DNA of 64,000 nucleotides from CAVRUH01 sp963822595 (GCA_963822595.1 CAWGIG010000001.1:496001-560000); one strand, 5' to 3'; counted from the first letter of the stretch, positions 34,068 through 43,993 are shown. A program made the numbers and translations. Notes: a model not told the origin generated them from the sequence alone.

Positions 34068-37000
34068 ATGTGGATAGTTGAATTAGCTCTTAGGCGACCG
34101 TATACTTTTGTTGTGATCGCCATTCTCATTGGGATCATGAGCTCCGTTTTTATCTTGGTGACACCTAAAGATATCTTTCCGCAAATTAATATTCCCATCG
34201 TCAGTGTCATTTGGCAATATAATGGACTTCCTGCAGAAGAATTTGCTGAACGGATCACCACCTTTAGTGAATTTGCTCTTTTTAATAATGTTAATGATAT
34301 TGAACGCATGGAATCTCAAACAGTCAATGGCGTAGGCTTGATTCGGCTTTATTTTCACCCGGAGGCGCAAATACCTGCTGCCATTGCAGAGGCAACATCC
34401 ATCTCACAAGCGATTTTAAAACGTATGCCCCCAGGCATGCTTCCTCCCATTATTTTACGTTATTTTGTGAACACCGTTCCGCTAGTTCAAATGATTTTAT
34501 CCGGGGAAACAGTAACGGAATCCGAGCTTTACGACTACGGAAACTGGCACATACGACAAGCTATCGGCACTATTCCAGGCGCCACTTTTCTTACACCCTA
34601 TGGCGGCCTCGTGCGTCAGTTGATGATCGATGTCGATAGTTTAGCCATGCAATCTAGAGGGTTGTCGGCAAGGGATATCAACAATGCAGTACAAAATGAG
34701 GTATTGACATCTCCCATGGGAGATTCCAGGATTGGATCTTATGATTATAACATCAGCGTCAACAATACCCCTATTAAACCTGATTCTTTTAATGATATCC
34801 CTGTTGCAAAAATTGATGAGCAAATGGTGTTTTTGCGCGATGTCGCCTTTGCCCATGATGGTTTTGCCCCGCAAACGAATATGGTCCGAAGCGATGGAGT
34901 TGGCTCCGTCATCATGCAAATACTAAAAAATGGAGGTGCTTCAACTCTAGATATTGTTGATCAAGTTAAGGCACTTTTGCCCACTGTCCGTGGTGCTGCC
35001 CCTAAAGGAATGGACATAAATTTAATTTTTGATCAATCGATCTTTGTCAAAAGTGCGATCAAAGGCGTTGTCGTCGAAGGGCTATTAGCAGCGGCTTTGA
35101 CTGGGCTAATGGTTTTAATTTTTTTAGGTAGCTGGCGGAGCACTTTGATTGTACTTATATCGATTCCCTTCTCCATCATGACATCCATTATTTTTTTAAG
35201 TCTAACGGGTGAAACATTAAATATCATGACTCTGGGTGGACTCACTTTAGCAATTGGTATATTGGTGGATGATGCAACGGTTGCCATCGAAAACATCCAT
35301 CGAAACATTGCAAGCGGGAAACAATTGGATACTGCGATTTTAGACGGTTCCTATGAGGTAGCCATCCCCGCTTTTGTTTCAACACTATGCATTTGTATTG
35401 TTTTCTTACCCGTTGTGCTTTTGGTTGGACCGGCAAAATTTTTATTTACTCCCTTAGCGTTGGCCGTTGTTTATGCCATCGTTGCATCCTATTTTCTATC
35501 ACGTACGCTCGTTCCCGTGATGATCAAATTTATTCTTCCCCCCGAGCTTTATTTATACACAGGTGGCGGGGCAAGATCTGCATTAGACAGGTATCATCTT
35601 CGATTTTCAAAAGGTTTTCATCGTTTTCGCGAATCATATGGATCCCGCCTTCAATGGGGTTTGGATAACCGCATCATTGTCATAGCAGTTTTTGGACTCC
35701 TCTTTCTCAGCGCAATATTAATTACACCCTTTATTGGCCAAGATTTTTTCCCTTCAGTCGACGCAGGTCAACTAAGGCTGCACGTCAAAGCGCCATCAGG
35801 AACACGTATCGAAGTTACTGGAGAAATTTTTTCCGAAGTGGAGCAGGAGATAAAAAAAATAATTCATCCGGATGAAATCGCCATGATGATCGATAACATC
35901 GGATTGAATCCAATTGCCTATACACTAGCTTTTGGAGATAATGCGACCATTGGAGGATATGATGGGGAAATTCTTATATCCCTCAAACCAGAAAGAAAAT
36001 TCAGCACACAAGAATATATGACTATGCTGAGGAAACACCTTAAGGATAAATTTCCTCATTTACTATTCTTCTTCCAGCCGGCTGATATGGTGAATCAAAT
36101 TCTTAATTTGGGATTACCCACTCCAATCGATGTCAAAATTTCAGGCAACGACAAGAAGAATAATTATAGAATCGCTAATGAAATATTAGATAAAATCACC
36201 CATGTTCCCGGCGCTGTCGATGCCCATATCCATCAGGTTGAAGATTTACCGGAACTATTTTTTGAAATGGATCGGACACAATTAGCCCTTGCTGGAATTA
36301 ATCAACAACAAGCTGCCCAAGACGTTCTAATAAATTTTAGTGATAGTACAACATTAACTCCAAACTTCTGGTTGGATCCAAATTCAGGAATCCCCTATTT
36401 AATTGCTGTGCAAAATCCAAAATATCGCATTAACACGATTGAAGCTTTATTACATATGCCTATTTCTAGCCCGTTAACCCCTCAGTCTCAGCTTTTATGT
36501 GATGTTTGCACAGTTCAACGCCGTCCTTCTGTCGGCGTGGTGAATCATCTCAATATTCAGCCAGTTTATGATATCTATGCAAATGTCCAAGGAAGAGACC
36601 TGGGAGGTGTCGCCTCGGATATCCAAACCATTGTGGATAACTATAAAGGCCAATTAGCCCCAGGAAACAATATCACCATCAGTGGTGTCGTTTCAAATAT
36701 GAAACAAGCTTTCAGACAACTTGGATTCGGATTTATTTTCGCCATCATTCTTGTCTATTTCATCATGGTGATAAACTTCCAGTCATGGCTTGACCCTTTA
36801 GTCATTACCATGGCCATCCCCGGAGCCATAGCTGGAATTATTTGGATCTTATTTCTTACCGGCACAACATTTAGTATTCCTTCTCTCATGGGTTCCATCA
36901 TGAGCATTGGCGTCGTCACTGCAAACAGTATTTTGTTGGTATCATTTGCAAACTTCCAGCTGAAAGAAGGTAAAAATAGTATCGAAGCTATCCATACAGC

Positions 37001-37280
37001 AGCTTTAACACGTTTAAGACCCATTTTAATGACAGCACTCGCCATGATCGTCGGTATGATCCCCATGGCGCTTGGAATGGGTGAAGGTGGTGAACAAAAT
37101 GCTCCCCTCGGAAAAGCTGTTATCGGCGGACTCTTCCTTGCGACACTAACGACATTATTTTTTGTTCCTGTCATGTTTTCCTTCTTACGTCAAAAGGAAA
37201 ACCCCTATTTACATGCTAAACACGTCCCCTATGTTCCACCGGAACATCAGGCGATAGAACCCGATGAAGGCATAGAATGA
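34068..37280 (+). CDS. RND efflux pump inner-membrane transporter (HAE1/AcrB class)
   Basis: 1070 residues, typical length. TM1 starts at residue 8. A large periplasmic loop follows with PPIILRYFVNTVPLVQMILSG. TM4 carries GILVDDATVAIENI with the paired Asp used for proton relay. The second half repeats the layout, with a TM10-like RPILMTALAMIVGMIPMA. It should export small hydrophobic compounds with the adaptor and lipoprotein neighbours. The adaptor follows the transporter, the reverse of the commoner acrA-acrB order. The stop overlaps the next ATG (ATGA). Confidence 0.92.
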   Translation: MWIVELALRRPYTFVVIAILIGIMSSVFILVTPKDIFPQINIPIVSVIWQYNGLPAEEFAERITTFSEFALFNNVNDIERMESQTVNGVGLIRLYFHPEAQIPAAIAEATSISQAILKRMPPGMLPPIILRYFVNTVPLVQMILSGETVTESELYDYGNWHIRQAIGTIPGATFLTPYGGLVRQLMIDVDSLAMQSRGLSARDINNAVQNEVLTSPMGDSRIGSYDYNISVNNTPIKPDSFNDIPVAKIDEQMVFLRDVAFAHDGFAPQTNMVRSDGVGSVIMQILKNGGASTLDIVDQVKALLPTVRGAAPKGMDINLIFDQSIFVKSAIKGVVVEGLLAAALTGLMVLIFLGSWRSTLIVLISIPFSIMTSIIFLSLTGETLNIMTLGGLTLAIGILVDDATVAIENIHRNIASGKQLDTAILDGSYEVAIPAFVSTLCICIVFLPVVLLVGPAKFLFTPLALAVVYAIVASYFLSRTLVPVMIKFILPPELYLYTGGGARSALDRYHLRFSKGFHRFRESYGSRLQWGLDNRIIVIAVFGLLFLSAILITPFIGQDFFPSVDAGQLRLHVKAPSGTRIEVTGEIFSEVEQEIKKIIHPDEIAMMIDNIGLNPIAYTLAFGDNATIGGYDGEILISLKPERKFSTQEYMTMLRKHLKDKFPHLLFFFQPADMVNQILNLGLPTPIDVKISGNDKKNNYRIANEILDKITHVPGAVDAHIHQVEDLPELFFEMDRTQLALAGINQQQAAQDVLINFSDSTTLTPNFWLDPNSGIPYLIAVQNPKYRINTIEALLHMPISSPLTPQSQLLCDVCTVQRRPSVGVVNHLNIQPVYDIYANVQGRDLGGVASDIQTIVDNYKGQLAPGNNITISGVVSNMKQAFRQLGFGFIFAIILVYFIMVINFQSWLDPLVITMAIPGAIAGIIWILFLTGTTFSIPSLMGSIMSIGVVTANSILLVSFANFQLKEGKNSIEAIHTAALTRLRPILMTALAMIVGMIPMALGMGEGGEQNAPLGKAVIGGLFLATLTTLFFVPVMFSFLRQKENPYLHAKHVPYVPPEHQAIEPDEGIE

Positions 37281-38464
37281 ATGAACCAACTCAAATAAAA
37301 CCAAAATCTTCCCGTAACCGGTGGCTTATCGTCGTTGCCATAGCCATAATTCTGGTTATTTTATTTTTTATTGGCTGGATTCCACGTTTAAGAAATACAA
37401 GTAAAATCAATGAAGTCGCTGCGGAAAATCCATTGCCTCGCGTCAGTATTATGCAAATTAAGCCCAACACAAAACCTATTGAGCTCATCCTTCCGAGTTC
37501 CGCTCAGGCCTGGCATATCACTCCGATATGGTCACGCGTGAATGGATACTTGATACGCTACTTGGTCGATATCGGTGATAGAGTGAAGGAAGGTGATTTG
37601 ATGGCAGAAATCGATACTCCTGAAACAGACGAACAACTTGAACAAGCAAAGGCTGATCTGGCAAATGCCATTTCTGAAAGAGATATAGCAAAAATTACAA
37701 GCGATCGATGGCAGAATCTCTGGAACAAAAATAAGGAAGCCGTTTCCAAACAAGAAGTAGATCAATATGCAGCTAACTTAAAATCTGCGGAAGCAACGGT
37801 AGACGCCAATATGAAAAATGTTTCGAGATTAACATATCAGCAACAATTTAAAAATATTTACGCTCCTTTTGACGGGATTGTCACTCAACGACTCGTGGAC
37901 ATAGGTTCCTTAATCGTCGGGAGCGTCAATGGAACCACTCAATCTCTATTCCAAGTTGCCCAGACTGAGACTATTCGATTTTTTGTCGCTGTTCCTCAAA
38001 CCTATTACAGGCAGATTAAAGAAGGACTTGAAGCTGAAGTAACCATTCTCCAATTGCCGAAAAATATTTTTAAAGGAACTGTCACCCGCTTTGCCAAGGC
38101 ATTGGATCCCACAGCAAGAACTTTAAATACTGAAGTTGATGTAGATAATAAAGAAGGACTTTTGTATGCAGGATTGTTTGGGCGGGTAAAATTTCTCTTA
38201 AAACTCGATGAAATTAATTTCATTATTCCAACAACAGCCGTAATCATCCGCTCGGGGTATCCGCATGTCGCTGTTGTCGATGAAAACAATATTGCGCATC
38301 TTAAGCTAGTTCAAATAGGCCGTGACTATGGAGATCAAATGAATATCATTGATGGACTTTCGGAAAATGATAGAGTCATCACTTTACCCAATAGTAAAAT
38401 CCAAGAAGGGACTAAAGTGGAGATTGTTGCAACTATTCAACCAAAACCCACAGAACTAAAATAG
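37277..38464 (+). CDS. RND efflux periplasmic adaptor (membrane fusion protein)
   Basis: 395 residues. The N-terminal helix (about 15-33) anchors it in the inner membrane. The lipoyl half-motif WSRVNGYLIRYLVDIGDRVKEGDLMAEIDTPE is at about 83-114, the coiled-coil hairpin at about 115-185, and the second lipoyl half plus beta-barrel (IYAPFDGIVTQRLVDIGSLI) follow. A final domain (about 300-395) contacts the transporter. It is coupled to the transporter by a four-base overlap. Confidence 0.92.
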   Translation: MNEPTQIKPKSSRNRWLIVVAIAIILVILFFIGWIPRLRNTSKINEVAAENPLPRVSIMQIKPNTKPIELILPSSAQAWHITPIWSRVNGYLIRYLVDIGDRVKEGDLMAEIDTPETDEQLEQAKADLANAISERDIAKITSDRWQNLWNKNKEAVSKQEVDQYAANLKSAEATVDANMKNVSRLTYQQQFKNIYAPFDGIVTQRLVDIGSLIVGSVNGTTQSLFQVAQTETIRFFVAVPQTYYRQIKEGLEAEVTILQLPKNIFKGTVTRFAKALDPTARTLNTEVDVDNKEGLLYAGLFGRVKFLLKLDEINFIIPTTAVIIRSGYPHVAVVDENNIAHLKLVQIGRDYGDQMNIIDGLSENDRVITLPNSKIQEGTKVEIVATIQPKPTELK

Positions 38465-38474
38465 GAGAAAAAAA

Positions 38475-39071
38475 ATGCGTCGTTTTTTGTTTACATTTGT
38501 GTCATTACTGCTCACTAGTAATATTGCAGCTCATTCTCATGGAAATTCAAATGATGGAGATCCCTCTGATGATTATAAATTGCATATTTGCGCTTTTCAT
38601 ATAGCTAAGGACAATCCTAATTTCATTATTGAAACTCAACACTACTGCGTCGGCCTGAGTGATGAAATCTTTCAGTGCATTCTTTTCGAAACTACTGCAA
38701 AAGAAGTAAAACCGAAATTATTAGGTGTTGAATATGTGATCTCCGATGCATTGTATCAAAAGTTGCCTTCCAATGAAAAAAGCCTTTGGCATCCTCACGA
38801 CTACGAAGTTCGCGCAGGATTGCTAACACTTATAGGTGCTCCAAAAGATGTCGATGAAGCTACAATAAAAGTTCTATATAAAACATGGGGAAAAACTTGG
38901 CATACATGGCCAGACCCAAGTACAGAGCTTCCATTAGGTTCCCCACGTCTCATGTGGTCCGCAACAAAAGATGGAGCAATCCCTGAAAAAATGATCAAGG
39001 AAAGAGACGAGCGTTGGCATAGCAACACCTCTCAGATAAAGAAAGAACGCGAACAATACCTGCCTAAATAA
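38475..39071 (+). CDS. DUF1264 (oil-body-associated-protein-like) secreted protein
   Basis: 198 residues. The first 18 form a signal peptide, followed by HSHGNSND and then a DUF1264 core: LHICAFHIAKDNPNFIIETQHYCVGLSDEIFQCILFE and WHPHDYEVRAGLLTLIG. The family is shared by plants and various bacteria; its biochemistry is unknown. It follows the RND adaptor by 10 bases with AGGAG upstream, so it is likely co-transcribed with the pump. A strong terminator ends the operon. Confidence 0.8.
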   Translation: MRRFLFTFVSLLLTSNIAAHSHGNSNDGDPSDDYKLHICAFHIAKDNPNFIIETQHYCVGLSDEIFQCILFETTAKEVKPKLLGVEYVISDALYQKLPSNEKSLWHPHDYEVRAGLLTLIGAPKDVDEATIKVLYKTWGKTWHTWPDPSTELPLGSPRLMWSATKDGAIPEKMIKERDERWHSNTSQIKKEREQYLPK

Positions 39072-39079
39072 ATTATTCA

Positions 39080-39109
39080 CGAGACCAAAGAATCTTTGGT
39101 CTCGTTTTT
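39080..39109 (+). terminator. Intrinsic terminator after the RND operon
   Basis: CGAGACCAAAG (39080-39090) pairs perfectly with CTTTGGTCTCG (39094-39104), a loop of three bases, followed by TTTTT. Confidence 0.92.
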
Positions 39110-39190
39110 CAGATACTAGTCATAAAAATCAAAGTGAAGATTCCCAAAAGGAAAGCAGCCAAAAATTTCATCCCGAACACTTGTCGGAGT

Positions 39191-39325
39191 AGAATCAGTC
39201 GCTCTACGCGATGCGCTCCGAGCTCTATGGTAACATCTTATCTACCCCGGGTGACGCATCGGAACCCGGGGTAGATAAGATGTTACCATAGAGCTCGGAG
39301 CGCATCGCGTAGAGCGACTGATTCT
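39191..39325. repeat. Palindromic repeat, family C copy 2, with 61-bp perfect arms
   Basis: Arms 39191-39251 and 39265-39325 are perfectly complementary, with a 13-base loop (39252-39264, TGACGCATCGGAA). The words GCGATGCGCTCCGAGC and CCCCGGG recur in copies 1 and 3. It fills a large part of the 39072-39581 gap. The rest (39326-39581) is AT-rich with only a stray 27-codon minus-strand frame and no supported gene. Confidence 0.95.
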
Positions 39326-39581
39326 AATGCGTTCAATTATAAATTTAATATTGTTGGGTCTCTATTCCTACCATAGCTTCTTTTATAGCTTCTATGTCTT
39401 TATGTATCTCGTACAACGAGCTCTTCTTCACTTAATGAGGAGGCACGAGAGGAAGTTGCTGGATGGTTAACGTCAATAAAAAATGATTACAACATTTTAC
39501 TTACAATAAATAGAAAATAATAGAAAATTAATCAGATTAAATGTATAATTTTCTATATATTTTAAATACAGGTTAATTTTA

Positions 39582-40655
39582 ATGAAAAGACTAACATTTT
39601 ATTTTACTACTCTATGCCTTGCGTTTGTAACGATTTTAACGACGGTGCATCTTCCGTCGATCGCATCAGAGCAGATCGATAATGGAATGTCGCCATGGGT
39701 GATGAGCCAGGTAAAAACCGCAATACATGAGTACTTTGATGTGTACGAAGAAGGGAAGGTCCAAATCAAGCCCCTTACAGGAGGCTACTCCGCTACAAGC
39801 TTACTCTTGGATGTCGAAGGAAAAATTTATGTTTTACGTGTAATCAGAGAATCGGAACCTCCTATTAGAGTCAAAACAGAACTCTATGCAATGCAGCATG
39901 CTGCAGCCTCTGGGATTGCTCCTGAAATCCACTGGATCGGGGCAGACGAGCATGCCATTCTCATGGATTATATTGCCGGAGGAACGCTCAATATAGAGAA
40001 AAGTAAAAAACACGAGGTGATAATGAAAGTGGCGGAAGCCATGCGTCAAGTTCATACTTTTCCAAAAAACCCCTTTATGGCACTCTCCTTCGAAGAACGC
40101 ATGGAAAAATTCTATCAAGACCATTCACAAGAGTCTAACAATCATAGCACCTTTGAATCTGCCATAACTATTATTCGAGATGGAGCCGCTGAGCTGCGAA
40201 GTCTTGGATCTCCTTTAACTAATACTCATGGTGATTTAAATCCACGCAATATTTTAGCTTCAGATCAACGGGTCTACTTTATCGACTGGAGTGAGGGCAT
40301 GTATACAGATCCATTTCAAGATCTGGCATACTACTCTATTCTGATGGATTATAATTGTAATGAGAATGCCTTGTTATTGCAAAGTTACTTGCAAAGAGAC
40401 CCTACCGCAGAAGAAATGAAAAGGTTTCTAATCGCAAAAAAAATGAACTTTGCGCGTTTGGCATTGGGGACTCAATATATTGGCGACATGCTCAGCTCCG
40501 ATAAAGAAGATAAGATCTTACCACCTCGTCCACTCAAAGAGTGGTCATATTATGTTAGCGCTTTTGCTAATAATGATGGTGTTTTGCCAGCGCAATTTTT
40601 TTGGGAATTTGCTCAGATGGCATTAAAATCGGCTGATTCAATTGATAGCCATTAA
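39582..40655 (+). CDS. Exported APH/choline-kinase-like phosphotransferase
   Basis: 357 residues with an apparent signal peptide or anchor (about 5-28, ending ASEQ). An aminoglycoside-phosphotransferase-like fold follows: IKPLTGGYSATSLLLDV (ATP loop), KIYVLRVI (Lys), THGDLNPRNIL (catalytic HGDLxxxN, about 214-224) and VYFIDWSEG (metal-binding Asp). Export of an ATP-dependent kinase is odd unless it acts outside the bacterium, so a role on a host molecule is possible (inference). Choline or other small alcohols are typical substrates of this superfamily. Confidence 0.75.
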   Translation: MKRLTFYFTTLCLAFVTILTTVHLPSIASEQIDNGMSPWVMSQVKTAIHEYFDVYEEGKVQIKPLTGGYSATSLLLDVEGKIYVLRVIRESEPPIRVKTELYAMQHAAASGIAPEIHWIGADEHAILMDYIAGGTLNIEKSKKHEVIMKVAEAMRQVHTFPKNPFMALSFEERMEKFYQDHSQESNNHSTFESAITIIRDGAAELRSLGSPLTNTHGDLNPRNILASDQRVYFIDWSEGMYTDPFQDLAYYSILMDYNCNENALLLQSYLQRDPTAEEMKRFLIAKKMNFARLALGTQYIGDMLSSDKEDKILPPRPLKEWSYYVSAFANNDGVLPAQFFWEFAQMALKSADSIDSH

Positions 40656-40707
40656 AGCAATTCCATCCAAACGTTTTTTATCTCAAAGTTAACAAAGGAG
40701 CATTTCG

Positions 40708-41190
40708 ATGACATTACAAAAAATCATTGTTAGGGAATACAAACCTGAAGACGCTCAGGCCCTAGCAGATATTTATTACAATACCATTCATCAAATTAAT
40801 ATTCAGCACTACACAGAAGAACAAGTTGAAGTTTGGGCTCCTAAGACTAGTCTAGAATCGAGTGAATGGGCAAAAAAATTCGAAAAGACAAAACCTCTTG
40901 TTGCCATGATTGGTGAAATAGTGGTGGGTTTTGTTGAGTTTGAGTCGAATGGACATATTGATTGCTTCTACTGCCATCATAAATACATTGGCTGTGGTGT
41001 TGGGTCAACATTAATGGCGTCGGTTTTTGAGATAGCCATTGAAAATGAAATCAAACGAATTTTTGCAGAAGTAAGTATTACCGCAAGGCCATTCTTTGAA
41101 AAACAGGGATTTTCTGTAGTCGAGGAGCAAACGGTCGTTTTGGTCGGAATTAAATTGATCAATTATAAAATGGAAAAATATTTAGCATAA
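40708..41190 (+). CDS. GNAT family N-acetyltransferase
   Basis: 160 residues of the GNAT fold. IVREYKPEDAQALADIYYNTIH starts it. HHKYIGCGVGSTLMASV at about 89-105 is the acetyl-CoA pyrophosphate-binding loop (motif A, Q/RxxGxG/A; here the loop reads GCGVGS). ARPFFEKQGFSVVEEQ is the C-terminal motif B. The acceptor is unknown. AAAGGAG precedes the ATG. It follows the APH-like gene by 52 bases on the same strand and may be co-expressed. Confidence 0.85.
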   Translation: MTLQKIIVREYKPEDAQALADIYYNTIHQINIQHYTEEQVEVWAPKTSLESSEWAKKFEKTKPLVAMIGEIVVGFVEFESNGHIDCFYCHHKYIGCGVGSTLMASVFEIAIENEIKRIFAEVSITARPFFEKQGFSVVEEQTVVLVGIKLINYKMEKYLA

Positions 41191-41321
41191 GAGAAATGTA
41201 AAAGAACATAGGTGGATGGCAATAACTGGGTAAGGATCAGACATGACATCATGACATTCTTTTCAATACTGGATTACTTTTGTAAATTTAGTATTAAAGA
41301 ATGTGATGCCACCTCTGACCG

Positions 41322-41516
41322 TTAATTAATACGCTCTTCGGCTCTTATTCTCCACGACGATCCGGATATGCCAAATTCCAAATCAGCAACACCATTTCTT
41401 TTCGCAATCTTCACATATTTATCTTTTAAATATTTGTTTATGTTAGCAATCAAAAGATTGCCAATTTCATCGACCGGCTTGTTATCTTTATAGTAACAGC
41501 AAGGATGATATGTCCA
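41322..41516 (-). pseudogene. Gene remnant without a start codon
   Basis: The minus-strand frame from 41516 to TAA at 41322 reads 64 codons of protein-like sequence (for example KPVDEIGNLLIANINKYLKD, GVADLEFGISGSSWRIRAEE) but has no start codon and an upstream stop. I do not recognise the family. It occupies most of the 41191-41535 gap and appears to be the 3' end of a lost gene. Confidence 0.45.
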
Positions 41517-41535
41517 TTATCATTTAGCGATAATT

Positions 41536-42720
41536 TTAATCGTGCATTTTGAGTTGATTCAAAGCAGCTGTTGCGTCCATTGCATTTTTTGTAGCTTGCT
41601 CAAGATAGTGTTCAACATGTTGTCGTGAATCCCAGCCAAATCTGGATTTTACGTGAACATCAGCATGAGCGTCGAGGAGCAATTTTACAATTTCAGGATT
41701 TCCTCCTCGGATAGCAAATTGCATAGGGCTTTGTTTCAATTCGTTATCTTGATTGGGATCGACTCCTTGAGATAATAATTTAGCGACCTTTTCTGTTTTG
41801 TTTGTGTAAATGGCATCCGTGAGAACATTAACAGCCTCTCCACTTCTGATACCCTCGACTTTTTTGCATTCTTTGTTTGCGGCATCGGAAATGAAACTCA
41901 TCATTTCTTCATAGTTTTGCAACTTTGCCTTGCAGCTTTGCTCTTTTACTTCAGCAATGTCAATGGAATTTTGACCCTCTTTATTTCTAACTAATCGATC
42001 AGCGCCCTTCTTCAAAAGTAACTCAACGAAGCTGAGATATCCCTTCGAGAGCGTTACCATAAGAGGAGTGAGTCCTTTTTTGTTGCCTTTATTGACATCA
42101 CATAATTGGATCACCTTTTCTACAGTTTTAAAATTCGCTAACTTTTCATGATCCAATTTAAAATGCCAACCGATAATGATATTTTCCAAAAGATGCATCA
42201 AACCATTATTTCCGTTATTACAAGTATGATTAATGTCTGCACCTGCTTGGAGAAGCAAATCGATAATTTCTGCAAAATTATAAGCTCTGTGACAAGCGGT
42301 TAATATTGCATTCAAACCTTCAGCATCCACTTTATGGACGTTAGCTTTTGCATCGAGAAGAACTTTAACAAGCTCGACATTCCCCCTTTCCGAGAGAATC
42401 ATGAGCGGAGTATGGCCATGCTCACAAGATACATCGGGATCTGCATTAGCACCGAGCAGCATTTTTACTATATTCATGTGTTGCATATAGGAGGCTCTAA
42501 CAATAGGATAATCATTATGACCATCATTGGCATTAACATCCTTGCGATTAATTGGAGCGCCATTTTTAATGCAGAATTTAACCTCTTCTTCCTCTCCCCA
42601 TGCAATTGCATGCCTCATCATAGCTTGAAGCTTCTCATCGGTGAGACTTTTTGAATCTCGCACGACAGTAGAATAAGTGCGAAATAAAATACATTGACCC
42701 GTTCTTAAAACTGAATTCAT
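41536..42720 (-). CDS. Ankyrin-repeat protein
   Basis: 394 residues with about six ankyrin repeats, seen as alternating NGAPINRKD, GANADPDVSCEHGHTPLMILSERGNVELVKVLLDAKANVHKVD, GADINHTCNNGNNGLMHLL, KGLTPLMVTLSKGYLSFVELLLKKGA and GVDPNQDNELKQSPMQFAIRGGNPEIVKLLLDAHADVHVKS. There is no signal peptide; bacterial ankyrin effectors often use type III or IV secretion without one. Such repeats bind host proteins. The target cannot be inferred. AAGGAG precedes the ATG. Confidence 0.9.
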   Translation of the reverse strand: MNSVLRTGQCILFRTYSTVVRDSKSLTDEKLQAMMRHAIAWGEEEEVKFCIKNGAPINRKDVNANDGHNDYPIVRASYMQHMNIVKMLLGANADPDVSCEHGHTPLMILSERGNVELVKVLLDAKANVHKVDAEGLNAILTACHRAYNFAEIIDLLLQAGADINHTCNNGNNGLMHLLENIIIGWHFKLDHEKLANFKTVEKVIQLCDVNKGNKKGLTPLMVTLSKGYLSFVELLLKKGADRLVRNKEGQNSIDIAEVKEQSCKAKLQNYEEMMSFISDAANKECKKVEGIRSGEAVNVLTDAIYTNKTEKVAKLLSQGVDPNQDNELKQSPMQFAIRGGNPEIVKLLLDAHADVHVKSRFGWDSRQHVEHYLEQATKNAMDATAALNQLKMHD

Positions 42721-42808
42721 TTTAACTCCTTAATTTAATTGGAAAAATTATAACTAAATTAATGATATGTTTCAATTTAAATTATTTTTTATTGATTTCA
42801 GCTTAGAA

Positions 42809-43954
42809 TTAAAATTCATCTTTCGGAGTGTAACAACGCCAATCATCCGTTATAATTTTTTTGATTTGAGGAATGCGTTTAATAATTTCATTAATTTCTC
42901 TCATGGTGCCTTTGAGGATATATCCAAATCGTTGCTCCTTTTTAAGGTCTTTAACGTGTAGGGCTTGCTTTAATTCCCTTAATGACCACTCTAGCACCCC
43001 ACATCTCCCAAACAATACTATAATATGAAAATAGTCTTTCTCCACCTGTTCCAAAGGACCATAACAGGTTTGAATACACGTAAAAAGCCTATCATTCTCT
43101 GTTAATGTGAGATATTCCTCTAAAAAACTCCAGCCAGAAAAAGTCGCAAAGTCAAACAACCGAACATCCGTTCTTACTTTATCCAAATCTATAAAAAAAA
43201 ATTTTCCTCTCGAAATAACGGTGTTATTAGGAGTAATGTCGCCATGAATAATCTGTTTAGGTAAGCTATTATAAATATTCAGAAAATCCTGAGACGTGAA
43301 ATAGGCTGCACATTTGACACAATCTTTCCATGCTTCTGATTCAAAAATTGAAGGATTCCATTTGATTAATTTTTCATCCAAATGAGATATGTTTTCATTA
43401 CAGTATGTATCTAAGGCTCTTGTCATAAGGGCCTCTGTGAAAGAGCTTCTTTTGGAATAGCTGTGAAAACTTGAGGTCAACATAAACATTTGTTCAATTG
43501 AATATGACTGATCGGAATCCGGCTCAAGATATTCAATACAAGAAAAGAAGGCTTCCCCTAGCTTCACCAAATAATTTCCTTTGATATCTTTCAGAATAAA
43601 AGGAAGCTGATCAAATCCATCACTTCTCATTTCATCCATTGCTTTCATTCTTTTTTCAGCCCACACACTATTTGGCTCATGCTTAAGCACACCCATAGGA
43701 ATTTTATTAAAATCTGTCAGCTTAGAGATTAAAATAGGTGTATTACAATCTCCCCCATTCAATTTTTCAAAATTTAAAGTTCCTTCAATATTTAGAAAAT
43801 CCTTGAGATGACGAAGAGCGGGCAATGCCTCCTTTCTTTCAAGAGATATGACTTTGCAAAGAGATTCGACTTCAGCCTCTTCTGCGCGTAATTGAAGAGT
43901 ATTTTCAGTTTGCAGGTATGAAAAATTATAGGTAGTTTCAACGCAGTTCATCAT
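42809..43954 (-). CDS. APH/choline-kinase-like phosphotransferase, cytosolic
   Basis: 381 residues. The kinase core has QIIHGDITPNNTVIS (HGDIxxxN, catalytic loop, about 229-243) and KFFFIDLDKVRTDVRLFDFA (metal-binding Asp). The N-terminal half is divergent, and an ATP-binding Lys is likely in MGVLKHEPN. Unlike the protein at 39582 there is no signal peptide. Start codons ATG 43954 and 43951 both follow GAGG; GTG 43963 is less likely. Substrate unknown. It precedes the ankyrin gene on the same strand. Confidence 0.75.
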   Translation of the reverse strand: MMNCVETTYNFSYLQTENTLQLRAEEAEVESLCKVISLERKEALPALRHLKDFLNIEGTLNFEKLNGGDCNTPILISKLTDFNKIPMGVLKHEPNSVWAEKRMKAMDEMRSDGFDQLPFILKDIKGNYLVKLGEAFFSCIEYLEPDSDQSYSIEQMFMLTSSFHSYSKRSSFTEALMTRALDTYCNENISHLDEKLIKWNPSIFESEAWKDCVKCAAYFTSQDFLNIYNSLPKQIIHGDITPNNTVISRGKFFFIDLDKVRTDVRLFDFATFSGWSFLEEYLTLTENDRLFTCIQTCYGPLEQVEKDYFHIIVLFGRCGVLEWSLRELKQALHVKDLKKEQRFGYILKGTMREINEIIKRIPQIKKIITDDWRCYTPKDEF

Positions 43955-43993
43955 TATCCTCACGTTAAATTGGGTAAATTAATATTTATTGAA

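Noticed and set aside
39326..39581. 27-codon minus-strand frame (KKSSLYEIHKDIEAIKEAMV)
   Set aside because: Too short, no start support, and no recognisable family; it could be a gene tail but cannot be shown.
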